64,000 bases of DNA, taken from the NCBI RefSeq assembly GCF_900166585.1, contig NZ_FVZC01000009.1, forward strand, positions 496,001 to 560,000, given 5' to 3'. The position numbers were made by a program, and so were the translations under genes. Positions 54,811-64,000 of the stretch are shown in pieces; within the stretch, counting starts at the first letter, position 1, and each line of letters opens with the position of its first letter. The notes beneath the pieces are model-generated. The model made no database searches. It saw nothing but the letters and a program-made list of their open reading frames with translations, and was not told the DNA's origin. The stretch is from Mesobacillus jeotgali (GTDB lineage Bacteria; Bacillota; Bacilli; Bacillales; Cytobacillaceae).

Positions 54811-55098
54811 ATGGAAAGTAATCTTGATTACATTTACAATGAGCTCCGCGAAACGAAGACAGAATTGTTAACGTACCTGAACTATGGCGATAGAGACGTA
54901 AGAATTTTGAAATATATAAAAGATGAACTTCGCGATATCGAAGCAGCATTGGAGAAAGTGGATAATGGAGAGTATGGAAAATGTGAATTATCTGGAGAAT
55001 ATCTCCCATACGATTTTTTACAGACAATCCCAACAGCTAGATCAGCCAGTGAATTAAACCAAATGGAACAATATTACCGAAAACCAATATATTCGTGA
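54811..55098 (+). CDS. DksA/TraR-like protein without zinc cysteines (YlyA position)
   Basis: A 95-residue protein with the long antiparallel coiled coil of DksA/TraR-type RNA polymerase secondary-channel proteins (about 1-50) and the degenerate finger region DNGEYGKCELSGEYLPYDFLQTIPTA (about 60-85). Only one of the four zinc cysteines remains (YGKC); the others are Ser/Glu and hydrophobic residues. B. subtilis ylyA lies in this place between ileS and lspA and encodes a DksA-like protein that binds RNA polymerase. This copy is shorter than the usual YlyA/YteA type. ATG at 54811 follows GGGGGCAG; an in-frame upstream start at 54772 has no site. It probably regulates transcription, by inference only. 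Confidence 0.78.
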   Translation: MESNLDYIYNELRETKTELLTYLNYGDRDVRILKYIKDELRDIEAALEKVDNGEYGKCELSGEYLPYDFLQTIPTARSASELNQMEQYYRKPIYS

Positions 55099-55441
55099 GT
55101 TTTTTGTGCCACTTGGTCAGGGGTTTGGGAAAAACAAAAAACGAAATGGAAAATTCCGTTGCAAGTTTCCAAGTCGGCAATAAAATTAATTCTTCGCGAA
55201 TAACGATTTCATTAAAACATCGAAAAACAGCAATAAAAATATTTTTTCACCAAAAAAAGTTTTTCGAGTTCACTGAAAATCATGATTGTACTTCACAGAT
55301 TTTAATACAAATTTAACCTTAATAAGGTGCTTTACCACCTTTCAATGTCATTAACATCATAAAAGCTTATAAAATCTGTCGTTTTAATCTTTTATGTGCT
55401 AAAATGCAAAGGTATATATGATGGATGTGGAGGTTACCTTT
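55099..55441 (+). other. Gene-free stretch before lspA
   Basis: AT-rich, no gene recognised; a 73-codon frame at 55095-55316 has no ribosome site and no protein-like pattern. An extended -10 element TGCTAAAAT at 55397-55405 is a plausible lspA promoter, without a clear -35. Confidence 0.45.
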
Positions 55442-55933
55442 GTGTTTTATTACATAATTGCGCTGTTTGTGATCTTGCTTGACCAGCTTACTAAATGGTT
55501 CATTGTGAAAAACATGGAGCTTGGAGAGAGCATAAAGGTTATAGAGAATTTCTTGTACATCACTTCTCATCGCAACCGTGGGGCGGCATGGGGAATCCTG
55601 CAGGGGCAAATGTGGTTCTTTTATGTCATAACGATTGTTGTGGTGATTGGCCTTGTCATTTATATTCAGAAGGCAGCCAAAGGCAAGATGCTGCTTGGTG
55701 TTTCGCTTGGTTTCATGCTTGGCGGGGCGATTGGGAATTTCATCGACAGGGTATACCGGAAAGAAGTGGTGGATTTTATCAACACATATATTTTCGGTTA
55801 CGATTTCCCTATTTTCAATATTGCCGATTCTGCATTGGTAATTGGTGTGGGTCTGCTGATGATTGATATGATCAGGGAAGAGAGAGAGGCGAAAAGAAAA
55901 GCTTATGGAGAAAATGGAACACATCATCAGTGA
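55442..55933 (+). CDS. lspA: Lipoprotein signal peptidase (signal peptidase II)
   Basis: A 163-residue aspartic protease with four membrane helices that removes signal peptides from prolipoproteins after Lgt modification. Markers: LLDQLTKW (about 11-18), [14 protein letters not shown] (about 42-55), [20 protein letters not shown] with the first catalytic Asp and [13 protein letters not shown] with the second. The start is GTG at 55442 preceded by TGGAGG at 55428-55433, giving the B. subtilis-like N-terminus [12 protein letters not shown]; in-frame ATG codons at 55418 and 55421 would add 7-8 residues without a site. The 3' end overlaps ylyB by 29 bases. Confidence 0.96.
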   Translation: MFYYIIALFVILLDQLTKWFIVKNMELGESIKVIENFLYITSHRNRGAAWGILQGQMWFFYVITIVVVIGLVIYIQKAAKGKMLLGVSLGFMLGGAIGNFIDRVYRKEVVDFINTYIFGYDFPIFNIADSALVIGVGLLMIDMIREEREAKRKAYGENGTHHQ

Positions 55934-56816
55934 AGAACAGGCTGGTGACAGAATAGATAAGATTATTTCAACGCTTGATCCTGAGTGGTCAAGAAGCCAG
56001 GTCCAGCAATGGATCAAGGATGGCAGCGTGCTGGTTAATGGAGTACAGGTGAAAACAAATTATAAATGCAGCCTGAATGACAGGCTGGAAATCATCATCC
56101 CGGATCCTGAGGTACTGGATGTCATCCCTGAAGAGATGGACCTCGAAATTTTTTACGAGGATCAGGATGTACTGGTTGTAAACAAGCCTAAAGGAATGGT
56201 TGTCCATCCAGCACCTGGACATATGACAGGTACCCTGGTGAATGGATTGATGGCCCATTGTAAAGATCTATCCGGGATTAACGGTGTTTTACGCCCGGGT
56301 ATTGTCCACAGGATCGATAAGGATACTTCTGGCCTATTGATGGTGGCTAAAAACGATCTGTCCCATGAAAGCCTGGTGAACCAGCTTGTGGCAAAAACGG
56401 TAACCCGTAAATACAAGGCACTTGTCCACGGCAATATTCAGCATGACCATGGCACAATCGATGCTCCGCTTGGACGTGATCCTAAGGATCGCCAGAGCAT
56501 GACGATCGTCGATAAAGGAAAACATGCTGTGACACATTTTAATGTGCTCGAACGCTTTAAGGACTTTACCTTAGTTGAGTGCCAGCTCGAAACAGGAAGA
56601 ACTCACCAGATTCGTGTGCACATGAAGTATATCGGTTTTCCTCTTGCCGGGGACCCTAAATACGGTCCTAAAAAGACACTTGATATCGGCGGCCAGGCAC
56701 TGCATGCAGGCGTGCTTGGTTTCGATCACCCGAGAACCGGTGAGTATATTGAATTTGAAGCGCCGATGCCTGAATATTTCATAGACCTTTTAAATGATTT
56801 AAGAGAAAATCATTGA
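55905..56816 (+). CDS. ylyB: RluD-family pseudouridine synthase YlyB
   Basis: A 303-residue RNA pseudouridine synthase: N-terminal S4 domain (about 10-70; [31 protein letters not shown]) and a catalytic domain with the active Asp in [16 protein letters not shown] (about 134-149) and [12 protein letters not shown] (about 227-238). The RNA target has not been established; RluD-type enzymes modify 23S rRNA. ATG at 55905 lies in the lspA end, with AGAGAGG upstream; a second in-frame ATG follows 9 bases later. It precedes the pyr operon as in B. subtilis. Confidence 0.94.
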   Translation: MEKMEHIISEEQAGDRIDKIISTLDPEWSRSQVQQWIKDGSVLVNGVQVKTNYKCSLNDRLEIIIPDPEVLDVIPEEMDLEIFYEDQDVLVVNKPKGMVVHPAPGHMTGTLVNGLMAHCKDLSGINGVLRPGIVHRIDKDTSGLLMVAKNDLSHESLVNQLVAKTVTRKYKALVHGNIQHDHGTIDAPLGRDPKDRQSMTIVDKGKHAVTHFNVLERFKDFTLVECQLETGRTHQIRVHMKYIGFPLAGDPKYGPKKTLDIGGQALHAGVLGFDHPRTGEYIEFEAPMPEYFIDLLNDLRENH

Positions 56817-56841
56817 CAAAGTTCTGCAAGTGTCTTAAGAT
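56813..56841 (+). promoter_or_regulatory. Sigma-A promoter of the pyr operon
   Basis: TTGACA at 56813-56818 (overlapping the ylyB stop) and TAAGAT at 56836-56841 with a 17-bp spacer. Confidence 0.8.
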
Positions 56842-56861
56842 GACTATAGTTTAATAAGTCC

Positions 56862-56984
56862 TTTAAGACAGTCCCGTGAGGCTGAGAAGGAAACGGATTT
56901 GCAACAGGCATTTTCTTGATGCTCTGCTGCAGCTGACACTACACGTTTACCCTCTTGCCCAAACTGGCAGGAGGGTTTTTTACT
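56862..56984 (+). promoter_or_regulatory. PyrR attenuator 1 (pyrR leader)
   Basis: The PyrR binding loop core AGTCCCGTGAGGCTGAGAAGG (from 56870) is followed by a terminator ACCCTCTTGCC / GGCAGGAGGGT with TTTTTT (56949-56982). When UMP is high, PyrR binds the anti-antiterminator and permits termination before pyrR. Confidence 0.93.
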
Positions 56985-57023
56985 GAACATATCCGTTTTC
57001 AACCATAGAAAGAGAAGGAGTGA

Positions 57024-57572
<549 letters not shown>

Positions 57573-57581
57573 ATAGTGCCC

Positions 57582-57694
57582 TTTTAAAAGCAGTCCAGAG
57601 AGGCTGAGAAGGGGGAACACATGGCTTATGGCTTTGTGCGGGCTTTTTTTGCCCATACCCTCTTTGCACCTTCTGGCAAAGAGGGTTTTTGTTT
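57582..57694 (+). promoter_or_regulatory. PyrR attenuator 2 (pyrR-pyrP)
   Basis: The binding loop core AGTCCAGAGAGGCTGAGAAGG starts at 57592; the terminator ACCCTCTTTGCC / GGCAAAGAGGGT with TTTTT lies at 57656-57693. Confidence 0.93.
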
Positions 57695-57717
57695 TTATAA
57701 AAGAGAGGGGAATAAAA

Positions 57718-59037
57718 ATGAACAAACCAATTCTAGATATTAAAGATATCCCAACACCATTCCAATGGTTCACACTTAGTCTTCAGCACTTATTCGCGAT
57801 GTTTGGCGCCACAATCCTGGTTCCATACCTTGTAGGCTTAAGCCCGGCAATCGCTTTGATTTCAAGCGGACTGGGTACAATAGCATTCCTGATCATCACT
57901 AAATTCCAGGTACCGGCTTACCTTGGCTCATCCTTCGCCTTCATTGCTCCTGTCATTGCAGCAAAAGCAGGCGGCGGCCCGGGTGCCGCAATGATCGGAA
58001 CTTTCCTGGCCGGCCTCGTCTACGGAACGGTCGCTCTCATTATTAAAAAAGCCGGCTATCGCTGGATTATGAGGTTATTGCCGCCTGTTGTTGTTGGACC
58101 AGTTATCATTGTCATCGGGCTTGCACTTGCTGGTACAGCCGTCAGCATGGCGATGAATGTTCCTGGCACGACCGAGTATAGCCTGCTTCACTTTTCTGCA
58201 GCTCTAGTCACACTTGCAGCAACAATCATCTTCTCGATATATGGAAAAGGCATGATGAGCATGGTGCCAATCCTTGCAGGGATAATCGTCGGTTATGTAT
58301 ACTCATTGTTTATTGGAATTGTAGACTTCTCAGTAGTCCAAAAAGCCGGATGGTTTGAGATGCCTGACTTCATCATCCCATTCGTTGACTACAAAGTGAA
58401 AGTAACAATGGAAATCGCCCTTCTGATGGTACCGGTAGCAATCGTGACATTATCAGAACACATCGGCCACCAGCTTGTCCTGAGCAAGGTAGTCGGCAGA
58501 GACTATATTAAAGAACCTGGCTTGCACCGTTCTATCATGGGAGACGGCATGGCAACCATGATTTCAGGCTTAATCGGCGGACCGCCTAAAACAACTTACG
58601 GTGAAAACATTGGAGTGCTGGCAATCACAAGAGTGTACAGTGTTTATGTCCTGCTTGGAGCCGCCATTATTGCCACAGTCTTCGGATTCATCGGTAAAAT
58701 CACTGCTTTGATCAGCTCGATTCCTACACCGGTAATGGGTGGGGTTTCCATCCTGCTGTTCGGAATCATCGCTTCATCAGGATTAAGAATGCTGGTAGAC
58801 AGCAAAATAGACTTTGGCAACACGCGTAACCTTGTTATCTCTTCAGTCATCCTGGTTATTGGGATTGGCGGGGCATTCATTAAGGTATCAGAACAGTTCC
58901 AAATTCAAGGTATGGCTCTGGCAGCAATCATCGGTGTAGTTCTGAACATCATCCTTCCAGGACGCCCGGAAATTGAAGAAGATATGTTTGAAGTTGAAAC
59001 GGAAAAAAAAACTGAGAAAAAGAACGATGTAGCATAG
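57718..59037 (+). CDS. pyrP: Uracil permease
   Basis: A 439-residue NCS2-family (nucleobase:cation symporter-2) transporter with 12-14 membrane segments, importing uracil. Markers are PFQWFTLSLQHLFAMFGATILVP (about 11-33), SLQHLFAMFGA as the TM1 signature, SSFAFIAP, and the substrate-binding helix block TLSEHIGHQLVLSK and GDGMATMISGLIGGPPKTTYGENIG. The ATG at 57718 follows AGAGAGGGG; a longer frame would start inside the attenuator. It lies between attenuators 2 and 3. Confidence 0.97.
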   Translation: MNKPILDIKDIPTPFQWFTLSLQHLFAMFGATILVPYLVGLSPAIALISSGLGTIAFLIITKFQVPAYLGSSFAFIAPVIAAKAGGGPGAAMIGTFLAGLVYGTVALIIKKAGYRWIMRLLPPVVVGPVIIVIGLALAGTAVSMAMNVPGTTEYSLLHFSAALVTLAATIIFSIYGKGMMSMVPILAGIIVGYVYSLFIGIVDFSVVQKAGWFEMPDFIIPFVDYKVKVTMEIALLMVPVAIVTLSEHIGHQLVLSKVVGRDYIKEPGLHRSIMGDGMATMISGLIGGPPKTTYGENIGVLAITRVYSVYVLLGAAIIATVFGFIGKITALISSIPTPVMGGVSILLFGIIASSGLRMLVDSKIDFGNTRNLVISSVILVIGIGGAFIKVSEQFQIQGMALAAIIGVVLNIILPGRPEIEEDMFEVETEKKTEKKNDVA

Positions 59038-59039
59038 TT

Positions 59040-59186
59040 TCACCTTTTAAAAAGGTCCAGAGAGGCTTAAAAGGGTGTCATGGGCGAACCGGCTTATTCA
59101 ACATGCACATAAATTCGCGATTCAGCGGATTTATGCCGGCAAGTTCATGCAAAGCACCCTGTTGAACAGACAGGGTGCTTTTTTCT
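59040..59186 (+). promoter_or_regulatory. PyrR attenuator 3 (pyrP-pyrB)
   Basis: The binding loop core GGTCCAGAGAGGCTTAAAAGG begins at 59054, enclosed by CACC(C)TTTT/AAAAGGGTG pairing; the terminator AAAGCACCCTGT / ACAGGGTGCTTT followed by TTTT is at 59151-59184. Confidence 0.93.
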
Positions 59187-59209
59187 ACATAAAAGGGGGC
59201 GGACTGATC

Positions 59210-60154
59210 ATGAAATGGGATCTGCTGACAACATCAAAATTGAGCATTAATGAAATCCAAGAAATTCTTGGAAGTGCAACAGGATTCGCCATGGGGGAGA
59301 CATGGCAGCCCAATGAAAAGGTTTTTATCAGCAATTTGTTCTTTGAGCCCAGTACAAGGACGAAATCGAGTTTTGAAGTGGCTGAACGAAAGCTGGGGCT
59401 TGAGGTTATTCCATTCGAGGTGCAGACATCAAGCGTCTTAAAAGGAGAGACATTGTATGACACAGTCAGGACCCTCGAAGCAATTGGCACTGATGCAGTG
59501 GTAATCAGGCACAGTGCGGACAATTACTTTTCTGAGCTCAAACAAGGAATATCAATCCCCATCATCAATGCGGGAGATGGAAGGGGGCATCACCCCACAC
59601 AATCACTGCTGGATCTTATGACCATCCGACAGGAATTTGGCCGGTTCACGGGAATCAAAGTAGCCATCATTGGCGATATCCTGCACAGCCGGGTGGCAAG
59701 ATCCAACGCCGATGCTCTTATCAGGCTCGGGGCCAGGGTCATTTTTTCCGGTCCTGCAAGCTGGGTGAACTTATCTGAACTCCCCCACGGATGCGAGTAT
59801 ATGGAAGTGGATGACGCTATCCGCGAGGCAGATGTTGTTATGCTTCTGCGTGTCCAGCATGAACGCCATGATGGAAAAATTCTATTTGAAAAAGAAGATT
59901 ACCATCAACGATACGGATTAACCCGCGAGCGGGAAAAAATGATGAAAAAAGACAGTATCATTCTCCATCCCGCACCAGTCAACCGCGGAGTAGAGATTGC
60001 AAATGAACTAGTGGAATGTTCAAAGTCGAGAATATTTAAGCAAATGGAAAACGGCGTGTATATAAGAATGGCTGTTTTGAAAAGAGCACTTGAAAACAAG
60101 AATGGGGGAATGGATCATGTCAATGCTAATCAAAAATGGCAAACTGCTTACTGA
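59210..60154 (+). CDS. pyrB: Aspartate carbamoyltransferase catalytic subunit
   Basis: A 314-residue ATCase that joins carbamoyl phosphate and aspartate. The carbamoyl phosphate loop is [13 protein letters not shown] (about 44-56), followed by HHPTQSLLD (about 126-134), [12 protein letters not shown] and the C-terminal [11 protein letters not shown] (about 254-264). No regulatory subunit is present, as in Bacillus. ATG at 59210 follows GGGGGCGG-type site and gives the family-like [12 protein letters not shown] start. The last 13 residues are encoded inside pyrC, making it about ten residues longer than B. subtilis PyrB. Confidence 0.97.
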   Translation: MKWDLLTTSKLSINEIQEILGSATGFAMGETWQPNEKVFISNLFFEPSTRTKSSFEVAERKLGLEVIPFEVQTSSVLKGETLYDTVRTLEAIGTDAVVIRHSADNYFSELKQGISIPIINAGDGRGHHPTQSLLDLMTIRQEFGRFTGIKVAIIGDILHSRVARSNADALIRLGARVIFSGPASWVNLSELPHGCEYMEVDDAIREADVVMLLRVQHERHDGKILFEKEDYHQRYGLTREREKMMKKDSIILHPAPVNRGVEIANELVECSKSRIFKQMENGVYIRMAVLKRALENKNGGMDHVNANQKWQTAY

Positions 60155-61397
60155 AAACGGTTTTGAAACAATGGATATTTTCATAGAAAACGGAATAATA
60201 TCACAGGTTGGCCCCCTCTCCTCAAAGGCTGATCAAATAATTGACGCAGAAGGAAAGCTGGTAGCACCAGGGCTGATTGACCTGCATGTCCACCTGCGGG
60301 AGCCTGGCGGAGAAAAGAAAGAAACGATTGCTACAGGGACACTTGCTGCAGCAAAGGGTGGTTTTACTACAGTTGCTGCCATGCCTAATACAAGACCTGT
60401 CCCTGACTCAAAGGCCCAGATGGAATGGCTCCAGGAAAGGATTCAGGAAACGGGTTATGTAAGGGTTCTGCCCTATGCCTCAATCACTATTCGAGAACTT
60501 GGACAGGAGCTAACTGATTTTAGTGAACTGAAGGAAGCAGGAGCATTTGCCCTCACCGATGATGGGGTAGGGGTTCAGTCAGCAGGTATGATGCTTGAAG
60601 CAATGAAAAGGGCAGCAAAACTTGACATGACTATCGTTGCTCACTGTGAAGACAATACATTGATCAATAAAGGCTCGCTCCACCAGGGGAAGAAAGCTGA
60701 AGAACTAGGAATTCACGGAATTCCGTCAGTTTGTGAGTCAGTACATATTGCAAGGGACATCCTTCTTGCTGAGGAGGCAGGGTGCCACTACCATGTCTGC
60801 CATATCAGTACGAAAGAATCCGTCAGGGCAGTCAGGGATGCGAAGAGGTATGGCATAAGAGTGACCGCTGAAGTCACTCCGCATCATTTACTTTTATGTG
60901 AAGACGACATACCAGGAAACGATGCAAATTATAAGATGAACCCTCCGCTCAGGAGCAAACAGGATCAGGAGGCTTTAATTGAAGGCCTGCTTGATGGCAC
61001 AATTGATTTCATCGCGACAGATCATGCACCGCATACCAGTGCTGAAAAAGCAGAGGGAATCGAACTGGCGCCATTCGGGATTGTCGGACTTGAAACAGCA
61101 TTCCCGCTTTTGTATACGCATCTTGTTAAAACAAACATCATTACATTGAAGCAGCTGGTCGACTTTTTAACAATCAAGCCTGCTCAGGTGTTTGGGCTTC
61201 CATACGGTGAGCTCAAAGAAGGCTCACCCGCAGACATTGTGCTGATTGACCTGGACGAAGAAAGAGAAATCAATCCAGAAAAATTCCTAACCAAAGGAAA
61301 GAATACACCATTTGGCGGATGGCACTGCAAGGGATGGCCTGTACTGACGATTGCTGAAGGAAAAATAGTCTGGGAAAAGGGAGTTGTAACAGCATGA
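60117..61397 (+). CDS. pyrC: Dihydroorotase
   Basis: A 426-residue class I dihydroorotase (amidohydrolase superfamily) that cyclises carbamoyl-aspartate. Metal-binding HVHLREPG (about 57-64), [25 protein letters not shown]-like [17 protein letters not shown] and [10 protein letters not shown] (about 298-307, with the catalytic Asp) are all present. The ATG at 60117 follows GGGGGAA; it overlaps pyrB by 38 bases. Another in-frame ATG lies 6 bases later. Its stop overlaps the carA ATG (ATGA). Confidence 0.97.
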   Translation: MSMLIKNGKLLTENGFETMDIFIENGIISQVGPLSSKADQIIDAEGKLVAPGLIDLHVHLREPGGEKKETIATGTLAAAKGGFTTVAAMPNTRPVPDSKAQMEWLQERIQETGYVRVLPYASITIRELGQELTDFSELKEAGAFALTDDGVGVQSAGMMLEAMKRAAKLDMTIVAHCEDNTLINKGSLHQGKKAEELGIHGIPSVCESVHIARDILLAEEAGCHYHVCHISTKESVRAVRDAKRYGIRVTAEVTPHHLLLCEDDIPGNDANYKMNPPLRSKQDQEALIEGLLDGTIDFIATDHAPHTSAEKAEGIELAPFGIVGLETAFPLLYTHLVKTNIITLKQLVDFLTIKPAQVFGLPYGELKEGSPADIVLIDLDEEREINPEKFLTKGKNTPFGGWHCKGWPVLTIAEGKIVWEKGVVTA

Positions 61398-62500
61398 AGA
61401 AGCAGCTGATTTTAGAAGACGGCACAGTTTTTATAGGAAAAGGATTTGGAAGTGAGACATCGACAATTGGTGAGGTTGTTTTCAATACAGGTATGACTGG
61501 TTACCAGGAAATACTCTCAGATCCATCGTACTGTGGACAGATCGTAACATTGACTTATCCGCTGATTGGCAATTATGGAATCAATAGGGATGACTTTGAA
61601 TCAATCAGTCCCGCAGTCCGTGGCCTGATTGTGAAGGAAAATGCTGATTTCCCTTCCAATTGGCGTTCGGAGATGCCTTTGAATGATTACCTGGGAATGA
61701 AGAACATTCCGGGAATAGCTGGAATCGATACAAGAAAGCTGACGAAAATCATCCGTAAGTATGGCACTTTAAAGGGGGCCATTTGCGGATTAGATGTAAA
61801 TGCAGAAGAGATGGCTGCCTCTTTGAAACGGGAAACACTGCAAAAGGATCAGGTGAGGGAAGTATCGACCAGGACAGCATACCCTAGTCCGGGCCGCGGC
61901 CATAGAGTCGTTCTTGTGGATTTCGGACTGAAGCATGGGATTTTAAGAGAACTGAATGACAGGAACTGTGATGTCATTGTGGTCCCTTATAATACAGCCG
62001 CTGATGAGATCCTAAGTTTAAGCCCAGATGGCATCATGCTCTCAAACGGACCTGGGGACCCGAAGGATGTGCCTGAAGCCATTGAAATGATCAAGGGTGT
62101 GCTTGGCAAGGTTCCGCTGTTCGGAATTTGCCTGGGTCACCAATTATTCGCACTAGCATGCGGAGCGGATACGGAAAAAATGAAATTCGGCCATCGAGGA
62201 TCCAACCACCCTGTCAAGGATTTACGTACAGGAAAAGTGGCTCTGACTTCACAGAATCATGGATATACAGTAACGGAGGATTCTGTCACTGGGACAGAGC
62301 TGGAAGTTACCCATCTTGCTTTGAATGATGGAACTGTTGAAGGACTTGCACATAAAAATGCAGCAGCATTCACTGTCCAATATCATCCGGAAGCATCACC
62401 TGGACCTGAAGATGCGAACGGATTATTCAATCAATTCATCGAGCTAGTGAAAGCAGAAAAAAAAGGAGGCTGTCAATTATGCCAAAGCGTAAAGATGTAA
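61394..62500 (+). CDS. pyrAA: Carbamoyl-phosphate synthase small subunit (pyrimidine-specific)
   Basis: A 368-residue glutamine amidotransferase subunit providing ammonia for carbamoyl phosphate. An N-terminal CPSase domain (about 1-150; [35 protein letters not shown]) is followed by a class I GATase with nucleophile Cys in FGICLGHQL and the His-Glu pair in [10 protein letters not shown]. Being in the pyr operon marks it as the pyrimidine paralogue (PyrAA), under PyrR control. The start overlaps pyrC by 4 bases and its end overlaps pyrAB by 22. Confidence 0.97.
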   Translation: MKKQLILEDGTVFIGKGFGSETSTIGEVVFNTGMTGYQEILSDPSYCGQIVTLTYPLIGNYGINRDDFESISPAVRGLIVKENADFPSNWRSEMPLNDYLGMKNIPGIAGIDTRKLTKIIRKYGTLKGAICGLDVNAEEMAASLKRETLQKDQVREVSTRTAYPSPGRGHRVVLVDFGLKHGILRELNDRNCDVIVVPYNTAADEILSLSPDGIMLSNGPGDPKDVPEAIEMIKGVLGKVPLFGICLGHQLFALACGADTEKMKFGHRGSNHPVKDLRTGKVALTSQNHGYTVTEDSVTGTELEVTHLALNDGTVEGLAHKNAAAFTVQYHPEASPGPEDANGLFNQFIELVKAEKKGGCQLCQSVKM

Positions 62501-64000
62501 ATAGTATTCTAGTAATCGGGTCTGGTCCTATAATCATTGGACAGGCGGCGGAATTTGATTATGCTGGAACACAGGCGTGCATTGCACTTCGTGAAGAAGG
62601 GTATAAGGTCATTCTCGTCAATTCGAATCCGGCAACCATCATGACAGATACTGAAATCGCTGATGTAGTATACATAGAGCCGCTTACTCTTGAGTTTGTG
62701 GCGCGGATCATCCGCAAGGAACGCCCAGATGCCATCCTTCCGACACTTGGCGGCCAGACAGGACTGAACTTAGCTGTTGAACTGTCCAAGGCAGGTGTAC
62801 TGGAAGAATGCGGTGTGGAGATTCTAGGTACAAAGCTTGAAGCCATCAATCAAGCAGAAGACAGGGAGCTGTTCAGAAGTCTGATGAACGAACTGGGTCA
62901 GCCTGTTCCGGATAGTGATATCATACACAGTCTTGATGAAGCATACGCTTTTGTGGAGGAAATTGGCTATCCAGTGATTGTCCGGCCTGCTTTTACAATG
63001 GGTGGAACCGGCGGAGGCATATGCAGCAACGAGAAAGAACTGATCGAAATCGTGACGAGCGGCATCAAAAACAGTCCTGTCGGTCAATGTCTGCTAGAAA
63101 AAAGTATCGCTGGATTCAAGGAAATAGAATACGAAGTGATGCGAGACAGCAATGATAATGCGATAGTGGTCTGCAATATGGAAAACTTTGATCCTGTTGG
63201 TGTCCATACGGGTGATTCCATTGTTGTAGCTCCAAGTCAGACATTGAGCGACAGAGAATACCAGCTGCTTAGGAATGCCAGTCTGAAAATCATCAGGGCA
63301 CTCAAGATTGAAGGAGGCTGCAATGTACAGCTGGCGCTTGATCCGGACAGCTTTAATTATTATGTTATCGAAGTGAATCCTCGTGTCAGCCGTTCTTCCG
63401 CTCTGGCTTCAAAAGCGACTGGCTATCCAATCGCCAAGCTTGCAGCAAAAATAGCCGTAGGCTTAACTCTTGATGAAATGCTGAATCCTGTGACTGGCAA
63501 AACATATGCCTGCTTTGAACCGGCGCTGGATTATGTTGTAACCAAGATTCCTCGCTGGCCATTCGATAAGTTTGAATCCGCGAACCGTACGCTCGGAACG
63601 CAGATGAAAGCTACTGGGGAAGTGATGGCGATTGGCCGTAACTTTGAAGAGTCTCTACTTAAGGCGGTTCGTTCCCTTGAAGCGGACGTTACTCATCTCA
63701 CTCTTAACAATAGAAATGAAATTGACGATGAATTGCTGGAAAAGAGAATCCGTAAAGCTGGTGACGAAAGACTATTCTACCTGGCAGAGGCCATCAGGAG
63801 AGGGAATACAATTGAAACGCTTCATAGCTGGAGCAAAATCGATTTATTCTTCCTTTATAAATTAGAAAGATTGATAGCTTTTGAGCAGCAGGTTGCTGAA
63901 AGGCCGTTCGATTTGGAAACGGCAAGGGCAGCAAAGCAAAAAGGTTTTGCCGATAAGGTACTGGCTGAATTATGGAATGTAGAAGAAAAGGCGGTATATC
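62479..64000 (+). CDS. pyrAB: Carbamoyl-phosphate synthase large subunit (3'-truncated by window)
   Basis: The frame is open from the ATG at 62479 to the window edge, giving 507 complete codons of an enzyme normally about 1070 residues. It makes carbamoyl phosphate from ammonia, bicarbonate and two ATP. Visible: [16 protein letters not shown] (about 15-30), [14 protein letters not shown], the first ATP-grasp domain with [16 protein letters not shown] (about 165-180), [23 protein letters not shown] (about 299-321) and part of the oligomerisation domain. AAAGGAGG lies 8-15 bases upstream, inside pyrAA, and overlap with it is 22 bases. Confidence 0.97.
   Translation, partial: MPKRKDVNSILVIGSGPIIIGQAAEFDYAGTQACIALREEGYKVILVNSNPATIMTDTEIADVVYIEPLTLEFVARIIRKERPDAILPTLGGQTGLNLAVELSKAGVLEECGVEILGTKLEAINQAEDRELFRSLMNELGQPVPDSDIIHSLDEAYAFVEEIGYPVIVRPAFTMGGTGGGICSNEKELIEIVTSGIKNSPVGQCLLEKSIAGFKEIEYEVMRDSNDNAIVVCNMENFDPVGVHTGDSIVVAPSQTLSDREYQLLRNASLKIIRALKIEGGCNVQLALDPDSFNYYVIEVNPRVSRSSALASKATGYPIAKLAAKIAVGLTLDEMLNPVTGKTYACFEPALDYVVTKIPRWPFDKFESANRTLGTQMKATGEVMAIGRNFEESLLKAVRSLEADVTHLTLNNRNEIDDELLEKRIRKAGDERLFYLAEAIRRGNTIETLHSWSKIDLFFLYKLERLIAFEQQVAERPFDLETARAAKQKGFADKVLAELWNVEEKAVY

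Noticed and set aside
55095..55316. 73-codon frame after the DksA-like gene
   Set aside because: Begins at that gene's stop region without a site; composition looks non-coding.
55367..56017. 216-codon minus-strand frame opposite lspA-ylyB
   Set aside because: Antisense to two recognised genes and without ribosome site or protein-like pattern.

Overview
This window is a chromosomal segment of a Gram-positive, endospore-forming member of the Bacillaceae. The evidence is strong co-linearity with the Bacillus subtilis interval running from the ylb genes through the dcw (division and cell wall) cluster and spoIIG-sigG to the pyr operon. Sporulation genes (ylbD, ylbJ, gerR, spoVD, spoVE, spoIIGA, sigE, sigG, ylmC), bacillithiol synthesis (bshC), a T-box before ileS and PyrR attenuators all fit. 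Some neighbourhood features differ from B. subtilis: an acyl-CoA carboxylase cluster inside the ylb region, an extra minus-strand thioesterase pair, no bpr/bpf genes between ftsZ and spoIIGA, and no ylmA between sigG and ylmC. I would guess a Mesobacillus- or Cytobacillus-like Bacillus, but the species is inference only.

Layout. 1-9.5 kb: a 5'-truncated gene, a YugN-like gene, ylbB-ylbG with two insertions (a small membrane protein plus a hotdog thioesterase on the minus strand; an uncharacterised cytosolic protein and a large secreted protein), then a MITE-like element, a structured RNA matching the position of the ylbH leader, rsmD and coaD. 9.5-17.2 kb: ylbJ, ylbK, ylbL, tmcAL, ylbN-rpmF, a crotonase-family gene, gerR and ylbP. 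17.4-20.8 kb: a three-gene biotin-dependent acyl-CoA carboxylase with three 53-bp tandem hairpin repeats between the second and third gene. 20.9-24.1 kb: a panE-family reductase, a DUF3397 membrane gene and bshC.

24.3-44.3 kb is the dcw cluster: mraZ, rsmH, ftsL, pbpB, (second tandem hairpin array) spoVD, murE, a short gene that occupies the murF slot, mraY, murD, spoVE, murG, murB, divIB, ylxW, ylxX, sbp, ftsA, ftsZ. These genes build lipid-linked peptidoglycan precursor, polymerise and crosslink it in vegetative septa (PBP2B) or in the spore cortex (SpoVD/SpoVE), and assemble the Z ring. 44.5-47.4 kb is spoIIGA-sigE followed by sigG, the mother-cell and forespore sigma factors; the inferred spoIIGA transcript begins with a large nested stem-loop. 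47.5-51.5 kb is ylmC, pgeF, ylmE, sepF, ylmG, ylmH, divIVA. 51.5-56.8 kb carries the T-box-regulated ileS, a zinc-less DksA/TraR-like gene, lspA and the pseudouridine synthase ylyB. 56.8-64 kb is the pyrimidine operon pyrR-pyrP-pyrB-pyrC-carA-carB with three PyrR-dependent attenuators; carB runs off the window.

No rRNA, tRNA, CRISPR array, prophage or intact transposase gene was seen. The less ordinary content is intergenic: a MITE-like element with 4-bp flanking duplications, a shorter relative of it, two unrelated-sequence but equal-period tandem hairpin arrays, the spoIIGA leader fold, and the catalytic-domain-less MurF-like gene in the dcw cluster.
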